NCBI RefSeq assembly: GCF_001904635.1
Contig: NZ_MRCB01000007.1
Location: 1 to 64,000 of the forward strand
From: Hydrococcus rivularis NIES-593
GTDB taxonomy: Bacteria > Cyanobacteriota > Cyanobacteriia > Cyanobacteriales > Microcystaceae
Direction of reading: 5' to 3'
Length of the DNA stretch: 64,000 bases
Shown piece by piece: positions 18,108 to 27,379 of the stretch. The notes under the pieces are model-generated. The model was not told where the DNA came from, made no database searches, and saw only the letters and a program-made list of their open reading frames with translations. A program made the translations under genes and the position numbers. The number at the start of each line of letters is the position of its first letter. Position 1 is the first letter of the stretch.

Positions 18108-19112
18108 TTATCGGTATTCAGCTTTTTCGGAGCTGAGAAAGGAAGGTATTAGTTTCCAGGAGCGCAATTGCCGAGCGATTTTCTCTCGTTGGTTGATGAG
18201 ATAAATGCTAATCAGGGTTAAACAAACACCAATCCATTGCAAGGGACTGAGAACTTCCGATAAAAAGAGGTTGCCAAAAGAGAGGGCAAAAACAGGAGTT
18301 AGAAAAGTAAGGGCACTGAGACTGGTGAGATTGCCTTTAGAGGCGAGGAAGAAAAAGATCCCGTAGGCGATCGCGCTGCCAAAGATCGTTGCATATCCTA
18401 ATGCTAGCCAACCTTCTGGGTTAATCTGCGTCCACTGTTGCGATTCGTAAATTCCAGAGAGAAAAAATAGCGGCAATCCCCCTAACACCATATGCCACCC
18501 CGTAGCCGTTACGGGATCGGCATGGCGACAGACGAAGCGAATACTAACCGTTCCCACTGCCATTGACAGCGAAGCTAGCAGCATCAACCACTCGCCGCTA
18601 TCAAAGAGATTTTGCCAGCTAAAGGACGAGAGAAAAGATTGAACTGGCAATCCATGCAAAAACCACTCGTCGGGCAACCCAATTAAGCTAATGCCTGCAA
18701 TGCCAATGACTAATCCAAGCCAACCCCATAACCCGATGACTTCTCCAAACAACCAACTCGACATCAGTGCCACGGCTAGGGGTTGAGAATCGATAATCGT
18801 CGAACCCAAACCAGCCCCCGTTCTCACTAACCCCTCGGCAAGAAAGCCTTGAAACATGGCTCCGTCGAGCAAAGCGAACAAACCGATCCACAGCCAAGCT
18901 TTCCAGCCTTTGGGTTGCGGTCGTCCCAAAATGGCTGCCATGGCTAGGACGAGCAATCCTGCTGGTAGCAAGCGCACGCCAGCTAGGAATAGCGGCGTTG
19001 TATTAGCGAGGGTACCTTTCATCGCTACCATCGCAGTTCCCCAGAGAAAGAAAGGAGAAATTAGCAAGATTGGCGATTCGATTAAGTTGGGTTTTGAGAG
19101 CTTCCGGTTCAT
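18108..19112 (-). CDS. EamA/DMT-family transporter
   Basis: 334 aa with ten hydrophobic segments in two homologous halves (EamA repeats), the drug/metabolite transporter layout. The first half starts SPFFLWGTAMVAMKGTLANT and the second WLMLLASLSMAVGTVSIRF. It is an inner-membrane permease, probably for an amino acid, metabolite or drug; substrate cannot be derived. In the second half the final helix pair ends in LINQREKIARQLRSW. Transcribed alone; a HIP1-bearing 280-base gap separates it from the divergent sppA. Confidence 0.85.
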   Translation of the reverse strand: MNRKLSKPNLIESPILLISPFFLWGTAMVAMKGTLANTTPLFLAGVRLLPAGLLVLAMAAILGRPQPKGWKAWLWIGLFALLDGAMFQGFLAEGLVRTGAGLGSTIIDSQPLAVALMSSWLFGEVIGLWGWLGLVIGIAGISLIGLPDEWFLHGLPVQSFLSSFSWQNLFDSGEWLMLLASLSMAVGTVSIRFVCRHADPVTATGWHMVLGGLPLFFLSGIYESQQWTQINPEGWLALGYATIFGSAIAYGIFFFLASKGNLTSLSALTFLTPVFALSFGNLFLSEVLSPLQWIGVCLTLISIYLINQREKIARQLRSWKLIPSFLSSEKAEYR

Positions 19113-19396
19113 TAGTCTCGGTTGGATGAGGTTGGCGATCGAACAACAAATAATTTTTAATTTTATTTAATCGATCTTAACTAATTGTATATTTTTGTTA
19201 ATCATAACTCGCTCAAACTCCGATCTTTGTACGATGTGCGATCGCAACCTGCCACACAAAACCGAACAGATTAGAGTATATATAGGCATAAGCTTAAGTT
19301 TGGCTTTCTTTTGAACGATCTCAACCTTCCGTCCGAACTAATTCGAGCGGCTGCGTTGAGCTAGCTCAACCTCACAACATAGTTTCTGAATAACGC

Positions 19397-20218
19397 ATGA
19401 TCTGGCCCTTTAAACCCAAAACAACAAAGAAAATTGCACGGATAGAAATTACAGGAGTAATCGCAGGAGATACTCGCAAACGAGTTCTCAAGGCTTTAGA
19501 AACCGTTAAAGAAAAGAAATTTCCCGCCCTGCTGTTGCGGATCGATTCACCTGGCGGTACGGTGGGCGATTCCCAGGAAATTTATGAAGCTCTCAAGCGT
19601 CTGCGAGAGAAAGTCAAAATTGTTGCTAGCTTCGGCAATATTTCTGCCTCTGGCGGCGTTTACATCGGCATGGGAGCCGAACACATTATGGCAAACCCCG
19701 GCACGATTACGGGCAGTATTGGCGTGATTCTGCGCGGAAATAACCTAGAACGTTTGCTCGATAAAGTCGGCGTTTCCTTTAAAGTCATCAAATCCGGTCC
19801 CTACAAAGATATTCTGGCTTTCGATCGCCAACTAACTGCCGAGGAACAAAATATCCTTCAGGAAATGATCGACACCAGTTATCAACAATTTGTAACAACA
19901 GTCGCCGAGGCTCGCAAACTAGCAATAGAAACGGTGAAAAACTTTGCTGACGGTCGCATTTTTACAGGTCAGCAGGCAGTAGAATTGGGAGTTGTCGATC
20001 GCCTGGGAACGGAAGAAGATGCTCGCCGCTGGGCAGCCGAGTTAGCCGGACTCGATCCCGAAAAAACCGAGTATCAAACCATTGAAGAACCCAAACCCCT
20101 ACTCAATCGGATTTTAGGAGGCAGAAATCAATCTAAAACTGCGATAGGCGCGGCGATAGATTGGCTAGAATTTGAACTGGCGACTAGCGGTCAGCCATTA
20201 TGGTTATATAGACCGTAA
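19397..20218 (+). CDS. sppA: Signal peptide peptidase SppA, 36K (single-domain) type
   Basis: 273-aa S49 protease with a single domain. The serine lies in FGNISASGGVYIGMGAEHI and the lysine in KVIKSGPYKDILAFDR, so both members of the dyad come from one domain, as in bacillary and archaeal SppA; the active form is expected to be an oligomer. The N-terminus is short (MIWPFKPKTTKK) without a clear membrane helix. RIDSPGGTVGDSQEIYEAL and GTITGSIGVILRG are family motifs. It is followed after 66 bases by the chorismate mutase gene, probably in one transcript. Confidence 0.93.
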   Translation: MIWPFKPKTTKKIARIEITGVIAGDTRKRVLKALETVKEKKFPALLLRIDSPGGTVGDSQEIYEALKRLREKVKIVASFGNISASGGVYIGMGAEHIMANPGTITGSIGVILRGNNLERLLDKVGVSFKVIKSGPYKDILAFDRQLTAEEQNILQEMIDTSYQQFVTTVAEARKLAIETVKNFADGRIFTGQQAVELGVVDRLGTEEDARRWAAELAGLDPEKTEYQTIEEPKPLLNRILGGRNQSKTAIGAAIDWLEFELATSGQPLWLYRP

Positions 20219-20284
20219 TGAGCGGAAAAATTAGATTTTGGAGATCTTTAAGATTTAAACTCTAAAAACAATTGTCGGAGGAAC

Positions 20285-20791
20285 ATGACAGTGGAGTGGA
20301 AAGTGCGAGCGATTCGGGGAGCGACGACGGCTTCAGAGAATACGGTAGAAGCAATTAGAGAAGTTGTCACGGAACTGCTTGACGAAATCGAAACGCACAA
20401 CCAACTCGATCCAGAAGATATCATCAGCGTTATTTTTACCGCAACGCCGGACTTAAATGCGATTTTCCCAGCCGCGATCGCAAGAGAGCGCCCTCACTGG
20501 GAAAATGTTCCTCTACTAGACGTACAGCAAATGTCCGTCAAAGGCAGTATCGAACGTTGCATTCGGGTTTTAATTCAAGTCAATACCTTCAAACGCCAAG
20601 TCGAGATTCATCATTCCTATCTACGCGGTGCCAAAAATCTCAGACGCGATTGGAGTTTAGCCCAACTCAGCACGCCCGCTTCAACTTCTTTTCCCTTCTC
20701 TTTCCCATCGCCAATAGAGCTGTTGCATAAGTTTCTGACTTTCTGGCAGTCGGAGACAACAAGAAAATCGCTCGACAAGATTGATGCCTGA
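20285..20791 (+). CDS. aroH: Chorismate mutase, AroH class
   Basis: Converts chorismate to prephenate in phenylalanine/tyrosine synthesis. The trimeric AroH-class fold is indicated by VRAIRGATTASENTVEAIRE at the start, PEDIISVIFTATPDLNAIFP, and RCIRVLIQVNT near the end of the core, which carries the active-site arginine. The core takes about 125 residues; a 45-residue extension (LRRDWSLAQLSTPASTSFPF onward) goes beyond the usual length and looks poorly structured. GGAGG directly precedes the ATG. Confidence 0.9.
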   Translation: MTVEWKVRAIRGATTASENTVEAIREVVTELLDEIETHNQLDPEDIISVIFTATPDLNAIFPAAIARERPHWENVPLLDVQQMSVKGSIERCIRVLIQVNTFKRQVEIHHSYLRGAKNLRRDWSLAQLSTPASTSFPFSFPSPIELLHKFLTFWQSETTRKSLDKIDA

Positions 20792-20975
20792 AGGAACGGA
20801 AAGTTAATCGAATTTATCGCTATTATTCAGAGTTGCCGATCGGTGACTGACTGGTAACCGATCGCTAGCTTCTGAATTTATATCTTTTTAATTTTCTTCA
20901 AATTAATGTTATAATTAGAGACTGGTTTTTTAGGATAAAATCCCGATCGAATTGCGTTAAGGAGGAAATAATTAC

Positions 20976-21113
20976 GTGACTCGGCGAACGCTAGAAGGTA
21001 CCAATCGCAAACAAAAGAGAACTTCGGGCTTCCGCGCTCGGATGAAGACCAAAAATGGTCGGAAAGTTCTCCAAGCCCGACGTAGAAAAGGACGGCATCA
21101 GCTAACAGTTTAA
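20976..21113 (+). CDS. rpmH: 50S ribosomal protein L34
   Basis: 45 aa, very basic: [20 protein letters not shown] ... [20 protein letters not shown], the universal L34 pattern. Start is GTG at 20976, 9 bases after GGAGGAAATAA, a strong Shine-Dalgarno site. It heads the conserved rpmH-rnpA-yidC-jag cluster; the AT-rich leader with TTATAATTAGAGA near 20908 may contain the promoter. Confidence 0.97.
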   Translation: MTRRTLEGTNRKQKRTSGFRARMKTKNGRKVLQARRRKGRHQLTV

Positions 21114-21125
21114 GCGGCTGTTATT

Positions 21126-21515
21126 GTGGGATTGCCTAAAGTTCATCGGCTCAAGCACTGGAAAGACTTTCAGAAAATTTATCAGCAGGGGACTCGCTAC
21201 AGTAGTTCTCACCTAAGCTTATTGGCACTGTCGGAAACCGAACCAGACAATTCACTTCGAGCGGCAGCAACTCGCATTGGCATTTCTGTTAGCCAAAAAG
21301 TCAGCAAAAAAGCTGTCATTCGCAATCGTATCAAGCGGCAAATCCGGGCAGCGCTTATAGAGTTACTTCCCGACCTTTCACCGGGATGGAAAATAGTTGT
21401 TGCCGTGCGTCCCAAGGCATTGGAGTGCAAATATGAACATTTTTTGCGAGAATTGAAACAGTTGTTAGTTGAAGCCGATATTATCAATGGGCATAAGAGA
21501 GAATACGTTTTATGA
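21126..21515 (+). CDS. rnpA: Ribonuclease P protein component
   Basis: 129 aa, basic protein that binds RNase P RNA for 5' maturation of tRNAs. The start [16 protein letters not shown] is typical for cyanobacteria and begins at GTG 21126. The RNR signature is [16 protein letters not shown]. It begins 12 bases after rpmH and overlaps the next gene at its 3' end, so expression is coupled. Confidence 0.96.
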   Translation: MGLPKVHRLKHWKDFQKIYQQGTRYSSSHLSLLALSETEPDNSLRAAATRIGISVSQKVSKKAVIRNRIKRQIRAALIELLPDLSPGWKIVVAVRPKALECKYEHFLRELKQLLVEADIINGHKREYVL

Positions 21516-21882
21516 AGGCGGTCCTCATATTGGCGATTTAATTGTCAATATCTTGCTGGGCTTTACAGTAATTTGTTTGCCGCTAACCATAGGAGCTATC
21601 GTTCGGTCGATTTGGTTGCGCTATAGGATTACCGATCGCCGCATCTCGGTGACCGGGGGATGGATGGGACGCGATCGCACCGATATCATCTATTCAGAAA
21701 TCGTTAAAATCGTTAAAGTGCCCCGCGGAATTGGATTGTGGGGCGATATCGTCGTGACGCTAAAAGATAAAAGCCGCCTAGAGCTGCGATCGCTGCCACG
21801 ATTCCGAGAAATCTACGACTACATAGCCCAAAAAACTTCTGCTAAAACGGGTCGCTCTGTAGAAGCGATTACCAGTTCGTAG
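21487..21882 (+). CDS. PH domain (bPH2-like) membrane protein
   Basis: 131 aa from ATG 21487, within the end of rnpA. One hydrophobic region (about residues 13-40, [20 protein letters not shown]) is followed by a bacterial PH-like domain with [20 protein letters not shown] and the strand-rich [18 protein letters not shown]. The family often sits between rnpA and yidC in cyanobacteria; a role in membrane biogenesis is inferred from this context only. The start at 21469 is possible but its extra residues are the rnpA tail read in another frame. Confidence 0.85.
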   Translation: MGIRENTFYEGGPHIGDLIVNILLGFTVICLPLTIGAIVRSIWLRYRITDRRISVTGGWMGRDRTDIIYSEIVKIVKVPRGIGLWGDIVVTLKDKSRLELRSLPRFREIYDYIAQKTSAKTGRSVEAITSS

Positions 21883-22006
21883 ATTGTAGATTAAAGATAA
21901 CAAGAGACGATGGGATAAGGAGACAATAAACAATTTTTCCATCTCCTATCTCAATCCCTAACAGAATTACAGAGGAAACGTTACAAAAAGGCATAAATTT
22001 AGAAGA

Positions 22007-23161
22007 ATGGATTTTGGTGTCGGATTTATTTCCACAAATATCATGCTGCCAATCCTGGACTTTTTCTACGGGATTGTCCCCAGCTATGGCTTTGCGATTA
22101 TTGCGCTTACATTAGTCATTCGCCTTGGTCTCTATCCTCTCAGTGCCGGGCAGATTCGCAACATGAGAAAAATGCGCATCACCCAGCCCTTGATGAAAGA
22201 GCGGCAAGAACAAATCCAGAAACGCTATAAAGACGATCCGGCAAAACAGCAGGAGGAAATGGGAAAACTCATGCAGGAGTTTGGCAATCCCCTAGCCGGA
22301 TGCCTGCCCCTGCTGTTGCAGATGCCGATTCTTTTCGCGCTATTTGCTACTTTACGGGGATCGCCATTTGCCGATATTAACTATACCGTTGACGTTCAAA
22401 TCTTGCCTAGAGAGCAAATTGCCCAAATTCAGCCCCAAACTTTTGCCACCAAACCCCAAAATATTTATGTCAGCGATGGCGTCCACTACCCGATCGCTGC
22501 CATACTGCCTGGTGGCAATAAATTAGCCGTTGGCGACAAGACAAAAGTTGAGTTTCAAACGGTTGAAGGCAAGTCCTTAGAGCAGTTAGCAGCAGATTAC
22601 CCAGAAAGCCAAATTCAACCTAAATGGCAAGTTATCAAAGGCTCCGAACGCATCAAAATCAATGAGGACGGAACCATCGAAGCGCTAGCTCCTGGAGAGG
22701 CAACCATTCAGGGAACAATTCCGGGAATTGCTGCCAATACCGGATTTCTCTTTATTGAAAAGCTAGGGCGCGTGGGCGTAACGTCAGAGGATGGCAGCAT
22801 TAACTGGGATATCTTGGGCATGGTAATCTTTTTTGGGTTGAGTATCTATATCAACCAAGAACTGTCCGGTTCTTCCCAAGGCGGCGGTGGAGCTAATGCT
22901 CAGCAACAGCAAACCGTTAACAAGATTACGCCAGTTATTTTCAGTGCTATGTTCCTCTTTTTCCCCCTTCCGGCGGGAGTGTTGATGTACATCGTAGTGG
23001 CTAACCTCTTCCAAACCCTGCAAACGGTAATATTAATGCGAGAACCCTTGCCGGAAAACCTCCAAAAACTGGTAGAACAGCAAGAAAAAGCCCAAAAAGG
23101 ACGAGAAGAACTGCCCTTTGAAAAGCGTTCTAAGAAGAAGGAAAAGGAGAAAACATCTTAA
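22007..23161 (+). CDS. yidC: Membrane protein insertase YidC/Oxa1/Alb3
   Basis: 384 aa. Inserts membrane proteins, in cyanobacteria also thylakoid proteins such as the D1 precursor. The first conserved helix pair is [19 protein letters not shown] with the hydrophilic-groove arginine, then the cytoplasmic hairpin [18 protein letters not shown] and [21 protein letters not shown] soluble stretch of about 130 residues (125-250) with a Big-2-like sequence ([20 protein letters not shown]) interrupts the core, as in other cyanobacterial YidC. Last helices are near [20 protein letters not shown]. Basic tail [10 protein letters not shown] for ribosome contact. Confidence 0.95.
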   Translation: MDFGVGFISTNIMLPILDFFYGIVPSYGFAIIALTLVIRLGLYPLSAGQIRNMRKMRITQPLMKERQEQIQKRYKDDPAKQQEEMGKLMQEFGNPLAGCLPLLLQMPILFALFATLRGSPFADINYTVDVQILPREQIAQIQPQTFATKPQNIYVSDGVHYPIAAILPGGNKLAVGDKTKVEFQTVEGKSLEQLAADYPESQIQPKWQVIKGSERIKINEDGTIEALAPGEATIQGTIPGIAANTGFLFIEKLGRVGVTSEDGSINWDILGMVIFFGLSIYINQELSGSSQGGGGANAQQQQTVNKITPVIFSAMFLFFPLPAGVLMYIVVANLFQTLQTVILMREPLPENLQKLVEQQEKAQKGREELPFEKRSKKKEKEKTS

Positions 23162-23201
23162 ATTTTAAATTCTGAATCGGAATGAGGGGGCGATCGCGGT
23201 A

Positions 23202-23693
23202 ATGATGGAGGAAACAATCCAGCGAGGTCAGCAGTGGTTAGAAAAACTATTACAGCTAATGGGGTTTCCTACCCAGGTAAAAATTGGGCAAGGAGAGCTT
23301 TACGGGGCAGATGTAAATGCCTGCTGGCTCATTATTGATGAAACCAATTTAACGCCAGAACAGATAAAAATTCTGCTCGGTCAAAAAGGAGAAGGGATTG
23401 ATGCGATTCAATACCTTGCCAACACTATACTGAATCTGGGGTTAGCGCCAGAAGACCAACGGGCGTTTACAGTAGAACTCGTTGGCTACCGGATCAAGCG
23501 TCAAGAGGAACTTCTGACTCTCGCTAAGGAAGTTGCCCAACAAGTGCGTCAGACCGGACAAGAAGTAGAAATGAAATCCCTTTCCTCAGCTGAACGCCGC
23601 CAGATTCACACTTTTCTTAAAGATGCCGAAGATTTAGAAACCGAAAGTCGAGGTCAAGAACCCGATCGGCGATTAGTCGTTCGACTACGTTGA
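23202..23693 (+). CDS. jag: Jag/KhpB-type RNA-binding protein (KH + R3H)
   Basis: 163 aa. Residues 60-95 form the KH-like domain with GQKGEGIDAIQYLANTIL; the C-terminal R3H domain has LSSAERRQIHTFLKDAED. The Jag-N domain of Gram-positive homologues is lacking. The protein likely binds small or messenger RNA. It starts 40 bases after yidC, preceded by a HIP1 site and with GGAGG just inside the beginning, and is the last gene of the rpmH cluster, followed by a terminator. Confidence 0.92.
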   Translation: MMEETIQRGQQWLEKLLQLMGFPTQVKIGQGELYGADVNACWLIIDETNLTPEQIKILLGQKGEGIDAIQYLANTILNLGLAPEDQRAFTVELVGYRIKRQEELLTLAKEVAQQVRQTGQEVEMKSLSSAERRQIHTFLKDAEDLETESRGQEPDRRLVVRLR

Positions 23694-23721
23694 TTGAAAA
23701 AAATAACCAGGTAAACTTAAA

Positions 23722-23751
23722 CTTAAAACCCGCTTAGGCGGGTTTTTTGAC
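23722..23751 (+). terminator. Rho-independent terminator of the rpmH-jag cluster
   Basis: AAACCCGC-TTAG-GCGGGTTT followed by TTTT, 30 bases after the jag stop. The AT flank allows the hairpin to act in both directions, so it may also end the convergent gene at 23762. Confidence 0.9.
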
Positions 23752-23761
23752 TTCAACCGTT

Positions 23762-24223
23762 TTAATGATAAATTTCCAGGTGCAAGACATAGTGCCCTAA
23801 GCGAACATTCTGCGACCACAACTCGTACTCGACTCGCAAGTGCGTGGGCAGAGGAGAACCTTCTAGTTGCAAGCTGCGAGTATAGTTACGCAGGCGGAAA
23901 GATTGTCCGTCTCGATCGCCGCTGCCATTGAACCAATAGCGGCTAATGCCGTAAATTCCTTGTTCCCAATAATGACGGTAGGCTAACCGATCCTTTCCTT
24001 GCATCGTCATAATTGCTCGATAGGGGGAAATTTCCAACCAGAGTAACCTTCCGTTTTCCAGGGAGCGATCGACTGGTTGAGGTAGATCTGACTGATAAAA
24101 CAGCAGGTGAAATCTTTGTCGATCTTTCTGATATAAGGTTGCTGCCGCCTCAATCGTCGAACAAATAGGAAGATCGGTTGAAAAAAGAGATAGGCAGATA
24201 GGTCGGCGATGATGGGTTAGCAT
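23762..24223 (-). CDS. Conserved-looking hypothetical protein
   Basis: 153 aa, no signal peptide or membrane helix. Rich in aromatic residues and predicted strands (RAIMTMQGKDRLAYRHYWEQ, GISRYWFNGSGDRDGQSFRL, VEYELWSQNVRLGHYVLHLE), which suggests a beta-barrel or lipocalin-like fold. I do not recognise a family. No nearby partner. It ends at the shared terminator after jag. Confidence 0.55.
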   Translation of the reverse strand: MLTHHRRPICLSLFSTDLPICSTIEAAATLYQKDRQRFHLLFYQSDLPQPVDRSLENGRLLWLEISPYRAIMTMQGKDRLAYRHYWEQGIYGISRYWFNGSGDRDGQSFRLRNYTRSLQLEGSPLPTHLRVEYELWSQNVRLGHYVLHLEIYH

Positions 24224-24313
24224 AAAGAGTAATAATAAATAAGGCTATCTATCTAAGATAGACTCCAAAAGTAGAGGTGTAAGCTGCTTTTTCCTGCAAA
24301 AGAGAAAAAATTT

Positions 24314-24788
24314 TTAAGCGGATTTTTCATCGCGACCAAATGTTCTCTCTGCCTCTTGAATGAGCTACTGCCACGCGCCTTCTGGCTGCCAAATTTCTGC
24401 CATCGGATAGCGCGATCGCGCTTCGGGCAACTTTAAGACGTGCTTTTGAAAAAGATACAGAAAACAAGAGACTCTCATTCATATTGAGCGCGCAATGCAC
24501 CCACACCTTGCGATCGCTCAAAGATTTCATTACGTCAAAAAAGAGGCGCACGTCGTCGAGTTTTGGGGCTTCCCAAACGACGGGAATATGAAAGTAAGCC
24601 ATTCCCAAACCCGCGACGATTGTCCCTTCATCGGCTAGGGCATTTTTGGATGAAGGCAGCGCGAGATTGATAACCGACTCGTAACCCGCATCGGCGATTT
24701 TTTGAAATTGTTCCCGCGTCGGCTGTCCCGATGTGGCTATCTTGTCTGTGATTTGATAGTAATTAACGATTTCTTGCATAACGAACAT
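24314..24788 (-). pseudogene. Tyrosine-phosphatase-like protein gene, frameshift and nonsense
   Basis: The N-terminal 107 codons give a dual-specificity-phosphatase-like fold (YYQITDKIATSGQPTREQF, GYESVINLALPSS, VWVHCALNM), as in the BLH-type phosphatases common in cyanobacteria. The active-site loop should read HCALNMR, but ATGA is duplicated (ATGAATGA), shifting the frame just before the catalytic arginine. In the restored frame the expected C-terminus is readable: RVSCFLYLFQKHVLKLPEAR, MAEIWQPEGAWQ, then a TAG, then LIQEAERTFGRDEKSA to the TAA at 24314. Two independent lesions make a sequencing error unlikely. Without Arg the frame of 153 codons cannot be catalytically active. Confidence 0.85.
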
Positions 24789-24820
24789 AGATAGGATAGT
24801 AGTTAGTGGTTAGTTGGAGA

Positions 24821-24851
24821 ACTACTAACTACTAACTACTAACTACTAACT
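24821..24851. repeat. Heptamer tandem repeat
   Basis: The unit ACTACTA is repeated just over four times between the broken phosphatase gene and the lpdA stop. Similar A/T-type short words occur between atpA and the gamma gene. It is a simple-sequence tract that may vary in length. Confidence 0.85.
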
Positions 24852-26283
24852 AAACTGCTACTTCTGCCCGTTTATACGCCTCGTCGAGAACTTCAGAGAG
24901 GGTAGGATGAGTATGGACGTTAAAGGCGAGGTTTTGGACGGATTGACGTTCTGCGATCGCGTTAGCGGCTTCTTGAATCAAATCGGAAGCGTGAATGCCA
25001 ATAATATGAACGCCTAACACTTCGCCCGTATCTTGGCGATAGACGACCTTTGCCATCCCCTCGGTTTCGCCTTCTGCAAGGGCTTTAGAATTGCCTTTAA
25101 AGTAGGTTTTAACCGATGCTACCTCAAATCCTTCCTGCTGACCTAATTCTTTGGCTGCTGGTTCTGTCAGCCCCACATAGCTAATTTCTGGATGAGTGAA
25201 GGCGGCAGCGGGAATGCTGCGATAATCGATGTTTTTTTGACGACCGCAGATATTTTCGACAGCGACCACTCCTTGACCGGATGCCGCGTGAGCAAGCATC
25301 ATTTTCCCCGTAGCATCGCCGACTGCCCAGAGATGGGGAATTGGTTCTCCATTGCTTAAGACTGCCATACGATCGTCTACAGGAATATAGCCTCGGCGAT
25401 CGAGTTCTACGCCTACCGATTCTAACCCCAAATTCTTAGTAGCAGGAATGCGCCCCGTTGCCACTAAGCAAGCATCGACTTCTAGAACATCGATAATTTC
25501 TTTCGTTTGTGCATCTGCCAATTCGATAACCACGGGAGAACCCGGTTTTACGGTTTTCGCAAGCGTTCCTACATAGGTTTCAATGTCGCGGGGATCGATC
25601 AAAATCCGTTTGGCTATTTTAGAAATATCCGGATCGAATCCTGGCATGAGAGTATCTAGGGCTTCAATCATGGTAACTTCACACCCTAGCGCCGTATAAA
25701 TATCGGAAAACTCTAACCCGATATAACCGCTGCCGATAATGGCAACCCATTTGGGCAGGTTTTCTAATCTGACTGCTTCATCGCTAGTAAAGACGGTTTT
25801 GTGGTCGATTTCAATTCCTGGCGGTACGAACGGTACCGAACCGGGACACAGCATAATATCCTTAGCCGTAACGATCTTTTCGCCATCCTCTGTAATGACG
25901 CTCACTTTCTGGGGAGCGACAATTTTTCCCCAACCGCGAATCGTATCGACTTTAAGACGCTTAAGGCTGTTGGTGAGATCGCCGCGAATCTTTTCAACTA
26001 GATTAATAGCATGGTTGGCGATCGCTTGGCGATCGAAAGTTACACCGCCAACGTGGATTCCAAGACTGTCTAAATGGTGAGTATCGCGTAATTCTCTGAC
26101 TCTTCCCGATGCAGCTAGGAGGGCTTTAGAAGGGATACATCCCCGATTGACACAAGTCCCGCCCATATCTTTTGCTTCGACAATCGCGGTTTTCAATCCG
26201 CATTTGACTGCGTGTAGCGCCGCACCGTGTCCGCCGACGCCCGCACCAATAATTACTAAATCGTAATCAAACTGTTCGCTCAT
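24850..26283 (-). CDS. lpdA: Dihydrolipoamide dehydrogenase
   Basis: 477-aa FAD flavoprotein (E3) of the pyruvate dehydrogenase complex and the glycine cleavage system, re-oxidising lipoamide with NAD. FAD-binding [17 protein letters not shown], redox disulfide [13 protein letters not shown] (C44, C49), NAD-binding [11 protein letters not shown], and near the end the catalytic HTHPTLSE pair. Of the length and type normal in cyanobacteria. Starts at ATG 26283 preceded by GGAGCGTCTATG on the minus strand. Transcribed alone. Confidence 0.95.
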   Translation of the reverse strand: MSEQFDYDLVIIGAGVGGHGAALHAVKCGLKTAIVEAKDMGGTCVNRGCIPSKALLAASGRVRELRDTHHLDSLGIHVGGVTFDRQAIANHAINLVEKIRGDLTNSLKRLKVDTIRGWGKIVAPQKVSVITEDGEKIVTAKDIMLCPGSVPFVPPGIEIDHKTVFTSDEAVRLENLPKWVAIIGSGYIGLEFSDIYTALGCEVTMIEALDTLMPGFDPDISKIAKRILIDPRDIETYVGTLAKTVKPGSPVVIELADAQTKEIIDVLEVDACLVATGRIPATKNLGLESVGVELDRRGYIPVDDRMAVLSNGEPIPHLWAVGDATGKMMLAHAASGQGVVAVENICGRQKNIDYRSIPAAAFTHPEISYVGLTEPAAKELGQQEGFEVASVKTYFKGNSKALAEGETEGMAKVVYRQDTGEVLGVHIIGIHASDLIQEAANAIAERQSVQNLAFNVHTHPTLSEVLDEAYKRAEVAV

Positions 26284-26698
26284 AGACGCTCCTTATAGGC
26301 GATCGCAACCTTATTTTAGAATTAATTGCGAAGAAGGAAAGGTTGATAAAGCAGGGCAACCTTACATTGGTCATCCTATCCGCGTCATGAATAATTTAGC
26401 AAATGTTGAGGAGAAAATTGTCGGCGTGCTTCGCAATGTAGTTGAAGAATTCCGGTCGAACCTTATACCATTTTTCATTCATTAATGACACAGATGGTCG
26501 ATTGCCCTCACCCCCAACCCCTCTCCCAAATAGGGAGAGGGGAGAAGAATGTCGCTCGCGAAAACCTGAAAATTGGTATAATTTTTGGAACCATTGATAA
26601 GTTTTAAGCTACCAGCCAATATATGGTCGGATTCATCTGTTAATTTAAGATTGGCAGGAATTCGCCCTTAGAAGCTTTCCCCCTACTTCTCCTATCTC
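26284..26698. other. Intergenic stretch with a dispersed repeat, no gene
   Basis: The 415 bases between ycf37-like and lpdA contain repeat family A copy 2 (26466-26578) and nothing else I can identify. No coding frame of convincing composition is found. Confidence 0.6.
26466..26578. repeat. Dispersed repeat family A, copy 2 (inverted)
   Basis: Same element as at 13021 in the opposite orientation: begins TACCATTTTTCATTCATTAA and ends CCTGAAAATTGGTA, with the central CTCTCCCAAATAGGGAGAGG palindrome. The core hairpin differs slightly (CAAATAGGG versus CAAACTGGG) while the flanking sequences are almost unchanged. Confidence 0.78.
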
Positions 26699-27229
26699 TT
26701 AATTTGAGCTTACAAAACGCTTGCGCAACGATTCAGCTCGACGCTTGGCAACGGCATTATTAGGCTCGAATTTGAGCGTTTCTTCATAGGTTTCTAATGC
26801 CTTGATTGCCATTTGTTTGCGCTCGTATACGTTCGCTAAATTATTGAGCGCGATCGCATACTCGGGGTAAAGTTTTAAAGCTTCTTTGTAGTTACGAATG
26901 GCTAATTCGTACTGTTCCTGAGAAAAATAGGCATACCCAAGCGCATTATAAATTAAAGCTTTGTTTTCTGGTTCTATTTCTTCATCGGTTTTTAAAGCTT
27001 TTTGCAGGAGATTGATTGCTTGGACAAATAATTTTTTATCTAAATAGATACTGCCTAGTTCGTAGTATTCTTTAGCAGTGCCTTTTTCTTTTTGCAGTTT
27101 CTTTTGCAGGCGAGAAAAAGTGCTTTCAACCTGACGAGTTTTGAAAACCTGACGCAATAAAAACAAGGCTGTACCGCCTAGCAGTATCAGCAACACAGAT
27201 AGGTAAATGACTGGAAGATATTCACTCAT
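26699..27229 (-). CDS. ycf37: TPR protein, Ycf37-like photosystem I assembly factor
   Basis: 176 aa. One N-terminal membrane helix (residues 6-27, VIYLSVLLILLGGTALFLLR) is followed by three tetratricopeptide repeats: AKEYYELGSIYLDKKLFVQA, ALIYNALGYAYFSQEQYELA and AIALNNLANVYERKQMAIKA. Helix plus three TPRs with a QVFKTRQVESTFSRLQ linker is the layout of Ycf37, a thylakoid factor that helps photosystem I trimer assembly and stability. A generic TPR protein is the alternative. Stands alone. Confidence 0.75.
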   Translation of the reverse strand: MSEYLPVIYLSVLLILLGGTALFLLRQVFKTRQVESTFSRLQKKLQKEKGTAKEYYELGSIYLDKKLFVQAINLLQKALKTDEEIEPENKALIYNALGYAYFSQEQYELAIRNYKEALKLYPEYAIALNNLANVYERKQMAIKALETYEETLKFEPNNAVAKRRAESLRKRFVSSN

Positions 27230-27274
27230 CGTTGGTTATTAGTTAGTTGTTATTAGTTATTTGTCCTTTGATGA

Positions 27275-27346
27275 AAGGATTTTAGATTTTGGCGAAGCCG
27301 CCGCATGCTCCTTGAACCGCTTCAAGGAGAACGGTGGATTTTGGAT
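27275..27346. repeat. Hairpin repeat family C, copy 1
   Basis: GGATTTTAGATTTTGGCGAA followed by GCCGCCGCATG, a hairpin CTCCTTGAA-CCGC-TTCAAGGAG, then AACGGTGGATTTTGGATTG. The second copy at 38240-38300 has CTCCCGGAA-CCGC-TTCCGGGAG. The two internal base pairs differ but stay paired. Confidence 0.7.
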
Positions 27347-27379
27347 TGATTCTTTCTTGTCCCCCAGTCTCCTCCGTCC

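Noticed and set aside
21469-21486. Earlier start for the PH-domain protein
   Set aside because: The additional residues are the antiphase reading of the conserved rnpA tail; ATG 21487 fits the family better.
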